From Intestinibacillus sp. Marseille-P6563 (GTDB taxonomy: Bacteria > Bacillota > Clostridia > Oscillospirales > Butyricicoccaceae), in the NCBI RefSeq assembly GCF_900604335.1, contig NZ_UWOD01000001.1, positions 709,501 through 773,500 on the forward strand: a stretch of 64,000 nt of DNA. Reading direction: 5' to 3'. This document shows, one piece after another, positions 58,544 to 64,000 of the stretch. The translations under genes and the position numbers were made by a program. The first letter of the stretch is position 1. Each line of letters starts with the position of its first letter. The notes under the pieces are model-generated. The model saw only the letters and a list, made by a program, of their open reading frames with translations, did no database searches and was not told the origin of the DNA.

Positions 58544-59803
58544 TCAAAACTTCCAAATGACCTGCACCGGAACACAGTCTTCCTGTCGCGGTCCGGCCTG
58601 GACGCGGTCGAGCATGGTTTGTGCCAGTGTTTCGGTCATGCCCTGTGCCAGCAGGACTTCCCAGTCCTCCTGCTCTCCGAGCAGCGCATGGGTCAGGCGG
58701 CGCAATTCGTCCAGCAGCGCAGCTTCCAAGGCATCCAGCGCCAAAAATACACCCGGACAAGCTTGCCGGTCGGCCATATGCGTCGGACAGCGGAGATACT
58801 GCCTGCCATGTGCTGTGCTAAGGCGCAGCAAGCAGCTACAGCGGGCACAAAATACCTTCCTTGTTAATGGATTGGGCTTTTTACTGCCTCGCGGCCGAGT
58901 ATGCTGCCGCAGACGTTCCTGTACCTGCCTCCACAATGCAGGTTCGATGATGGCTTCATGGGTCCCTTCCACCCGGAACCACTGGTCGCGCGGCCGGGGA
59001 CGGTTTTTCTTGGTTTTATAGGACACGCTGCCATATCGCCCCTGGACCATATTGCCGCAGTAGATCTCATTCGTCAGCAGACGGGCGACTGTGGCATAGG
59101 TCCAACGTGTGCCGCCATGCGCCTGCCGATAGAACAGCCCTTTTTGCTGCTTATACGCCGTCGGATTGGGCAGGCTGCGTGCGTTAAACTCGCGTGCAAT
59201 TTCGGTCTTTCCCTGTCCGGCGGCGAACCGGGTAAACGCTTCCCGCACCACCGCTGCCGCTTCTTCATCCACTAACAGGTGTCCCTTATGCTCGGGGTCC
59301 TTGCGATAGCCATAGAGTGCAAAGGCTCCAATGTGGTAGCCTGCCCGGCGCTTGGCGTCCAGCACACTTTTGATACTGTCCGACATATCCTCCAAATACC
59401 ATTCGTTGACCAGACCGTTGATTTGTCGGGCTTTTTTGTTACCTTTGTTGGCTGTATCCGCATGATCGACGATGCTCACAAACCGGATACCCCACAGCGG
59501 AAACAATCCATGCAGATAAGTTTCTACCACCTCCATTTCGCGGGTAAACCGCGACTGGGTCTTGCACAGCACAATATCGAACCGTTTGGCTTGCGCATCC
59601 CGCAAAAGCTGCTGAAACGCCGGCCGATTACGGTCGGCGCCCGTGTAATCGTCGTCGCTGTACAGATGGTAAACGTCCCAGCCCTGCTCCTCGGCGTAGG
59701 CCAGCAGCATGGCTTTTTGGTTTTGGATGCTCTGGCTGTCGGCCGCCGGGTCGGCCTTGCAGCGGTCCTCTTCGGACAATCGGCAATACAGGGCTGCTTT
59801 CAT
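58544..59803 (-). CDS. Large serine recombinase of a second, neighbouring insert
   Basis: 419 residues from ATG 59803. Catalytic Ser10 in ALYCRLSEEDR, the VLCKTQSRFTREME arginines, a Recombinase domain with GAFALYGYRKDPEH and GKTEIAREFNA, and a zinc ribbon (CARCSCLLRL, RCPTHMADRQACPG). Less than 30% alike by eye to the other recombinase, so of different origin. Its stop lies within ~20 bases of the upstream end of the internal cotJC segment, the position expected for a recombinase next to its own att site. Its ATG overlaps the TGA of a 37-codon ORF (ATGA). Confidence 0.9.
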   Translation of the reverse strand: MKAALYCRLSEEDRCKADPAADSQSIQNQKAMLLAYAEEQGWDVYHLYSDDDYTGADRNRPAFQQLLRDAQAKRFDIVLCKTQSRFTREMEVVETYLHGLFPLWGIRFVSIVDHADTANKGNKKARQINGLVNEWYLEDMSDSIKSVLDAKRRAGYHIGAFALYGYRKDPEHKGHLLVDEEAAAVVREAFTRFAAGQGKTEIAREFNARSLPNPTAYKQQKGLFYRQAHGGTRWTYATVARLLTNEIYCGNMVQGRYGSVSYKTKKNRPRPRDQWFRVEGTHEAIIEPALWRQVQERLRQHTRPRGSKKPNPLTRKVFCARCSCLLRLSTAHGRQYLRCPTHMADRQACPGVFLALDALEAALLDELRRLTHALLGEQEDWEVLLAQGMTETLAQTMLDRVQAGPRQEDCVPVQVIWKF

Positions 59804-59913
59804 CGCGCTTCGCCCGCCCCTTCGGCTACCTTCTTCCAGCAGGCCAGCAGCCGCTGCGCGCGGCCCGCTCCGCTTTGGCATATACTTTGACATACAATCA
59901 TTGGACGTTTCAT
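59800..59913 (-). CDS. 37-residue ORF coupled to the second recombinase
   Basis: MKRPMIVCQSICQSG then AGRAQRLLACWKK then VAEGAGEAR, a basic peptide with three Cys. AAAGGAGG is 8 bases before the ATG and the stop overlaps the recombinase start (ATGA). Same arrangement as the 36-codon ORF before the first recombinase, but no sequence similarity between the two. Function unknown; directionality factor or leader peptide are possible. Confidence 0.6.
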   Translation of the reverse strand: MKRPMIVCQSICQSGAGRAQRLLACWKKVAEGAGEAR

Positions 59914-59953
59914 AGGGTTCGCCTCCTTTGCTGTCAATCTATGCAGTCAGAAC

Positions 59954-59994
59954 GAAAAAAAGCCCCCTGCCGCAGCCGTTGGCTGTGGCAGGGG
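59954..59994 (-). terminator. Terminator of the PepSY protein gene
   Basis: Minus strand CCCCTGCCACAGC pairs with GCTGCGGCAGGGG around CAACG, followed by GCTTTTTTTCG. It separates the PepSY genes from the recombinase unit, whose promoter must lie in the next ~40 bases. Confidence 0.85.
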
Positions 59995-60006
59995 AAAAGG
60001 ATGGGC

Positions 60007-61062
60007 TTAGTCGTAAATCGATTCAACATCCCATTCGATGATTGCACCCGTCGAAGCGTCGATGGCAAATTCATACTCCTTGTACTGATAAATGATTTTG
60101 CCTTCGTATTCGCGGCGGCCATCATCCCAATCGAGCTTGAACTCATAGATATTGGATGTCGTGGCACCCGGTACACGGGCCAGAGCGATCTGCTTAGCCT
60201 GTGCTTCGGTGATCGTCGTGCTGGTGCTGGGGTTCGAAGGGGTATAGCCTTCCGCGTCATAGTCGTAGCTGATGATCTTGCCGGTGGAAGCGTCGATCTC
60301 ATAGTCATATTCGGTGTAGCCCGAGCCGGACTTCACGATGAACTCGATCTCATAGACCTTGCGGCCATCGTCCCAGTCCTGCTTGCCCTTGACAAAGGTG
60401 ACTTCACTGCTGGTCTTGCCCGCATGGTTCAATGCGGTCTGCTTGGCCTGCTCGAGCGTGACCGAACCGGTGGTCTGTCCGGGTGTTGTCGGATTGGAAG
60501 TGTCAAAGTCGGTCACATCACCGCCCGTGCTGCTCGGATTGGTCAAAAAGACGGTCTGGGTCTGCTCATTCCACGATACATTCTTGCCCATGATCTCGCC
60601 GATGGCGCGCAGCGGCAGATAGATCGAGCCATTGTAGACCATCGGGCTGGTTGTATTTCCGCTGGCATCACGGAAAGTCCGTACGGTGCCGTCAATGACG
60701 ATGGTATAGTTCGGCTCTGCCGTAAAAGTGACCGCCATGGTCTTGGCATTGGCATCCGGCGTGCCGGTGGCATCCGGGGTAACACGGTTGCCGCTCAGGG
60801 TTGCGGTGTTGGTGGTAGCATCCCAGTTAACGTTCTTATCCATCAGTTCACCGATGGCACGCAGCGGCAAATAGGTGGTGTCGTTATAGCTGATCGGATG
60901 GATCTCATTTCCGTTCACATGATAGAACGTGCGCTCCACGCCGTCGATCTGAACGGCAATGTCCGGACGAAGGGTGGCCGATACGTTGTAAGAACCGCTT
61001 GCAGCCGATGCTGCGGTGCACAGCAAGGCAGCCAGAGTCACAGTGCAAAGTAATTTTTTCAT
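60007..61062 (-). CDS. Secreted protein with two copper-amine-oxidase-N-like and two PepSY domains
   Basis: 351 residues from ATG 61062 (AAGGAGG upstream). Signal peptide (residues 1-22, ending ASA), two repeats of the 'stalk' domain (YLPLRAIGELMDKNVNWD at ~70-90 and YLPLRAIGEIMGKNVSWN at ~150-170), then two PepSY repeats (ALNHAGKTSSEVTFVKGK and ALARVPGATTSNIYEFKL). Outside the cell, PepSY domains are thought to inhibit proteases or bind ligands; the pairing with a PepSY lipoprotein and a two-component system suggests an envelope-stress module. Confidence 0.85.
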   Translation of the reverse strand: MKKLLCTVTLAALLCTAASAASGSYNVSATLRPDIAVQIDGVERTFYHVNGNEIHPISYNDTTYLPLRAIGELMDKNVNWDATTNTATLSGNRVTPDATGTPDANAKTMAVTFTAEPNYTIVIDGTVRTFRDASGNTTSPMVYNGSIYLPLRAIGEIMGKNVSWNEQTQTVFLTNPSSTGGDVTDFDTSNPTTPGQTTGSVTLEQAKQTALNHAGKTSSEVTFVKGKQDWDDGRKVYEIEFIVKSGSGYTEYDYEIDASTGKIISYDYDAEGYTPSNPSTSTTITEAQAKQIALARVPGATTSNIYEFKLDWDDGRREYEGKIIYQYKEYEFAIDASTGAIIEWDVESIYD

Positions 61063-61106
61063 GTTCCTTTTCCTCCTTGAATTACCCATAGGGTTGTTGT
61101 GTATCC

Positions 61107-61934
61107 TTAGTCAAAAATCGATTCTGCGTCCCATTCCCGGATCGCGCCGCTGTATGCGTCGATTTCAAACTCATACTCCGTGCCTTCATAAACGATCTTG
61201 CCTTCGTAGATCAGACGGCCGTCATCCCGGTCCAGTTTGAGCTGAATGTCCTTTTCGGTTGCACCCGGTACTTTGGCGAGTGCGATCTGCCGAATCTCGG
61301 CTTCGCTCTTGGTTGTGCTGCTGCTCGTACCCGAGGTATTCGACGTATTGTTGTTGATGTTGGGGGTGTAGTTTTCGGCGTCGTAGTCAAAGCTGCGAAT
61401 CGTGCCCGTAGAAGCGTCGATCTCATAATCGTACTCAGAGCTGGTAGACGCAACATAGAATTCTACATCATAGACCTGAACGCCGTCGTCGTTATCCAGC
61501 TTTGCCCACAGGAAGGAGGTATCACTTTCGGTGACTCCCGCATGTTCCAGTGCGATTTGCTTGGCTTTGGCTTCATCGATTGCGCCGGATGCAGTACCCG
61601 TGGAAGCCGTTGCCGGATTCGCCGCTGCCGCCGCACCGCTGGTGGATTCAATGACCGTGCCCGTCTGTGCGTCGATCGCGTAATGATATTCCAGACCGTC
61701 TGCGGTAAAATCAAGCTGATAGTACGGAATGCCGTTCTTTTCGCTCAGTTCGGCGGTGGAGAAGGATGCGCCTGCGGTATCGATCTGCGATGCGCTCAGG
61801 GCTGCATTTTTTGCATCATCCAGACTGATGAGGTCTTGAGTCTGCCCGCCTTGTGCGGCCGAAGAACAACCTGCCAGGGTGGAAGCCAATACCAGAGATG
61901 CTGCTATAATAAAAAATCTTTTTTTCATTTTCAT
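61107..61934 (-). CDS. PepSY-domain lipoprotein
   Basis: 275 residues. Lipobox LAGCSS (Cys ~23), then three PepSY-like repeats, each with the pattern D/N-A-STG-I/V and a preceding ALEHAGVTES or ALAKVPGATEK helix. Anchored outside the membrane. The C-terminus (EFEIDAYSGAIREWDAESIFD, shown in pieces: EFEIDAYSGAI, REWDAESIFD) closely resembles that of the neighbouring secreted PepSY protein, so the two are paralogues. Downstream of the two-component genes. Confidence 0.87.
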   Translation of the reverse strand: MKMKKRFFIIAASLVLASTLAGCSSAAQGGQTQDLISLDDAKNAALSASQIDTAGASFSTAELSEKNGIPYYQLDFTADGLEYHYAIDAQTGTVIESTSGAAAAANPATASTGTASGAIDEAKAKQIALEHAGVTESDTSFLWAKLDNDDGVQVYDVEFYVASTSSEYDYEIDASTGTIRSFDYDAENYTPNINNNTSNTSGTSSSTTKSEAEIRQIALAKVPGATEKDIQLKLDRDDGRLIYEGKIVYEGTEYEFEIDAYSGAIREWDAESIFD

Positions 61935-61998
61935 TCACGCCTTTCGTTTAAGTTCATATACAGCATACCAGTCCAATATTAGAATCTCATTAGAATCT

Positions 61999-63378
61999 TT
62001 AAAAATCTTTTTCTTTTTTTGTAGGCTCCTGCGGCGTGTCCGGAAAGCGCAGGGTAAAGCAGCTTCCGCCCCCTTCGGCGCTCTGTACGGTCACTTCGCC
62101 GCTGTGCAGCTGAGCGATTTGCCGCACCATGGTCAGTCCCAGACCGGTGCCGCGGTTTCCGGCGCGGGCCGGGTCAACCTGATAAAAACGCTGCCAGATT
62201 TTATCGAGTTTGTCTTCTGGGATGCCGATGCCATCGTCCCGTACGGCTAGCTCGATCGTATGGTCCTGCCGGGCCAGCGATACCCAAATATGCCCCTGCG
62301 GGCGGCCATACCGCGCCGCATTGCTGATGAGGTTTTGTAGCAGGCGGCTCATGAGCGTCACATCAAACCACGCTGTCACATCGGGTTCGATGCTGGTCTG
62401 CAAGGTGATGCTCTGCGGCAAAGCGGGCTGTTCTGCACAGATGATCTCGACCAGGGCGCTCAAGTCGGCTTCCTCAAAGCTTGCGCGCTGAGTGCCCTGT
62501 TCCAAACGGGTCATCTGCAAAAGCTGCTGAATGAGCCCGGACATTTTCTTCGCCTGCCGGTCGATGACTTCCAGGGCCTGCGCATATTGTTCGGGGGTCT
62601 GTGCATGCCGCCGCGCTTCGCCGCATTGCGCCAGAATGACGGCCACCGGGGTACGCAATTCGTGCGAAGCGTCCGATGTGAACTGTTTTTCCGACTCAAA
62701 GGAGGTTTCCAGGCGGGCAAACATGTTGTCAAAGGCTTGTCCGAGCCGGCTGATCTCATCGCGTCCAGGCGGCAGTCCAATGCGCTGGGACAAGTCGCTG
62801 CCTTCTTCGATGGCACCAGCGGCACGGATGATCCGGTCAATGGGCCGAAACGTCGAGCGTGCCAGCAGATATGCTCCCAAAGCGCCAAAAAGCACCACAA
62901 GTGGCAGCAGTAGCACGGTCATTCCGATGAAATCGTCGACCACATCGGCCACATCGGGTGCCTGAATCATGCCACGCACCCATACACCGTCTTCCCAGCC
63001 AAATGGCAGCCAATAGTCGAGCACATAATAGGTCCCATCGTCGGTTTCCACTGGACGAAGCACACTGCTTTCAAATTCAGCGCCTTCCGGGAAGGTGAGC
63101 GGCGGCTGGCCGGCCAGCAAAGCGCCGCTTTCGCTGTACACCAGCGTATAGACCCCATTGTGGGTGAAAGAAAAACCATCGTCAAAGACCAATTTGCCCT
63201 GGTCACGAGAAATCAGCGTTACATTGCTGCGCAGAACAGTATTCAGTTGGTCATAGGTGTTTTCGGTCACTACCGAACTGCTGATCGCCACCAAAAATCC
63301 AAGCACCAGGGTGACAAACAGAAGCATGAGAAGTGTAATCCATAGGGCCAGTTTGAGTTTTACCGAAAATCGTTTCAC
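61999..63378 (-). CDS. Sensor histidine kinase
   Basis: 459 residues from GTG 63378 (AAAGGAGG upstream; overlaps the regulator stop by four bases). Two membrane helices (~8-35, ~165-190) around an extracellular sensor domain, a HAMP linker (RPIDRIIRAAGAIEEGSD), HisKA with the phospho-His in DASHELRTPVAV, and HATPase N, G1 and G2 boxes (NLISNAARYG, DDGIGIP, GTGLGLTMV). Pairs with the OmpR-type regulator just upstream; the PepSY genes that follow are likely targets or sensor partners. Confidence 0.93.
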   Translation of the reverse strand: MKRFSVKLKLALWITLLMLLFVTLVLGFLVAISSSVVTENTYDQLNTVLRSNVTLISRDQGKLVFDDGFSFTHNGVYTLVYSESGALLAGQPPLTFPEGAEFESSVLRPVETDDGTYYVLDYWLPFGWEDGVWVRGMIQAPDVADVVDDFIGMTVLLLPLVVLFGALGAYLLARSTFRPIDRIIRAAGAIEEGSDLSQRIGLPPGRDEISRLGQAFDNMFARLETSFESEKQFTSDASHELRTPVAVILAQCGEARRHAQTPEQYAQALEVIDRQAKKMSGLIQQLLQMTRLEQGTQRASFEEADLSALVEIICAEQPALPQSITLQTSIEPDVTAWFDVTLMSRLLQNLISNAARYGRPQGHIWVSLARQDHTIELAVRDDGIGIPEDKLDKIWQRFYQVDPARAGNRGTGLGLTMVRQIAQLHSGEVTVQSAEGGGSCFTLRFPDTPQEPTKKEKDF

Positions 63379-64000
63379 GTGTCCTCCTTTAAGATCCATC
63401 CGGCGCCGCGCACCGTGTGCAGAAGCTTTTTGTCAAACCCCTGGTCGATCTTCTTTCGCAGATAGGTAATATAGACATCGACCACATTGGAGCCGCCGGT
63501 ATAGTCATAGTTCCAGATATGGTCTTCCAGCCGTGCGCGGGAGATGACCGTGCCTTTATGCTGCATCATATATTCTAAAATCGCGTATTCTTTGGCCGAC
63601 AACTTGATATTTTGCCCGGCTCGCGTAACTGTATGGCTGCTGGTATCTACGGTTAGATCGCCCAGCGTCAGCACACTGGTTTTTTGAGCGCTGTATTTTC
63701 TCGTAGCGGCGCGAATGCGGGCGAGCAGTTCATCCAGGTCAAATGGCTTGACCAAATAATCATCTGCTCCCAAATCCAGCCCGGTGATGCGGTCCTGCAC
63801 GCTGTCGCGCGCGGTCAGGAAAATCACCGGTGTTACACTGCCTTTGTTGCGCAGGGCACGCAATACCGCATGTCCATCCAGTTTGGGCATCATAATATCG
63901 AGTAAAATGCAATCATAGGCCGCGCCAGCGGCATAGTCAAGCGCCTCTTCCCCATCGTAGCAGGCATCTACACCATATCCTGCGCGCTCCAACGTTTTGC
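63375..64000 (-). CDS. OmpR/PhoB-family response regulator (N-terminus beyond window)
   Basis: At least 208 residues; the frame runs to the last base of the window, so about the first 17-20 residues are missing. REC domain with the phospho-Asp in CILLDIMMPKLDG, Thr in VIFLTARD and Lys in YLVKPFD, followed by a winged-helix output domain (KEYAILEYMMQHKGTVISRARLEDHIWNYDY-like, here KEYAILEYMM and ISRARLEDHIWN; SNVVDVYITYLRKKID). Overlaps the kinase gene by four bases. Confidence 0.93.
   Translation of the reverse strand, partial: KTLERAGYGVDACYDGEEALDYAAGAAYDCILLDIMMPKLDGHAVLRALRNKGSVTPVIFLTARDSVQDRITGLDLGADDYLVKPFDLDELLARIRAATRKYSAQKTSVLTLGDLTVDTSSHTVTRAGQNIKLSAKEYAILEYMMQHKGTVISRARLEDHIWNYDYTGGSNVVDVYITYLRKKIDQGFDKKLLHTVRGAGWILKEDT

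Larger units (their letters stand above)
58348..58575 (-). pseudogene. cotJC: cotJC, internal segment of an interrupted gene
   Basis: Minus strand frame with AAEQKARTTYDNLLRLVDD, PDVRDPIKFLRQREIT and HFQRFGEALR, matching the middle of Mn-catalase/CotJC, including the metal-ligand Glu (AAEQKAR) and His (EITHFQ). Homology runs from about 58530 to the right junction at 58403; beyond it the frame runs on for 17 codons (RPRKHGSQ...) to a stop inside the insert. Upstream of 58530 the frame lies in the end of the second recombinase gene. It has no start of its own. The C-terminal segment is at 50748-50867. Confidence 0.8.

Noticed and set aside
1-64000. CRISPR arrays, rRNA genes, replication origin, transposase-type insertion sequences
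   Set aside because: No regular spaced repeats, no rRNA, no dnaA-box cluster and no transposase were seen.

Overview
The window comes from the chromosome of an endospore-forming, butyrate-producing, anaerobic member of the Clostridia. Supporting genes are spmA/spmB, spoIIID, an alpha/beta small acid-soluble spore protein, a Mn-catalase-type spore coat gene (cotJC), reverse rubrerythrin, and a full set of crotonyl-CoA-forming butyrate enzymes. A gut Oscillospirales/Butyricicoccaceae-type organism fits the GC-rich codon use, but this placement is an inference.

Layout. 1-7.6 kb: the end of a DMT transporter, then a Trp-type T-box leader and a complete trpEGDCFBA operon. 7.6-14.1 kb (minus strand): luxS, guaB and a tightly overlapping housekeeping cluster (ene-reductase, hydrolase, YjbQ, HD protein, CCA transferase, DUF896). 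14.2-20.3 kb: O-acetylhomoserine sulfhydrylase, a GNAT protein, an RluA pseudouridine synthase and three tandem M42 peptidases. 20.3-25.5 kb (minus): CPBP protease, DMT transporter, mnmA, peptide-binding lipoprotein, pgeF. 25.7-31.3 kb: RNase Y, a SASP, and an HPr / antiterminator / glucose-type PTS operon behind a clear RAT-terminator leader. 31.4-37.9 kb: two Leu tRNAs, an Rrf2 regulator with reverse rubrerythrin, a membrane-anchored SbcC/YhaN-like ATPase, and an amino-acid ABC transporter. 38-46.2 kb: 4-hydroxybutyrate dehydrogenase, 4-hydroxybutyryl-CoA dehydratase, a small Cys-rich protein and a CoA-transferase, then thl-crt-hbd behind a Rex-type operator. The two routes meet at crotonyl-CoA. 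46.4-50.7 kb: spmB, spmA, an AbrB-type regulator, spoIIID, a DMT transporter, a candidate structured RNA and a LytTR regulator.

50.7-64 kb is the most unusual part. The cotJC gene is split. Its last ~40 codons and terminator lie at 50748-50867, and the preceding ~40 codons lie at about 58403-58530. Between them is a ~7.5 kb insert bounded by a shared 11-bp sequence (TCGCCAAAGCG) at the exact point where the two coding pieces rejoin in frame. The insert carries a large serine recombinase next to one junction, a MarR regulator, two MATE pumps, and an 858-residue protein that fuses a TetM/EF-G-like ribosomal GTPase to a YacP/Rae1-like NYN nuclease. A second serine recombinase abuts the upstream end of the internal cotJC piece, so the missing N-terminal part may lie beyond a second insert that runs off the window (PepSY proteins and a two-component system). 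Each recombinase is preceded by an overlapping or closely coupled 36-37-codon ORF. This looks like a skin-type, sporulation-linked, excisable intervening element. Excision itself is inferred, not shown.
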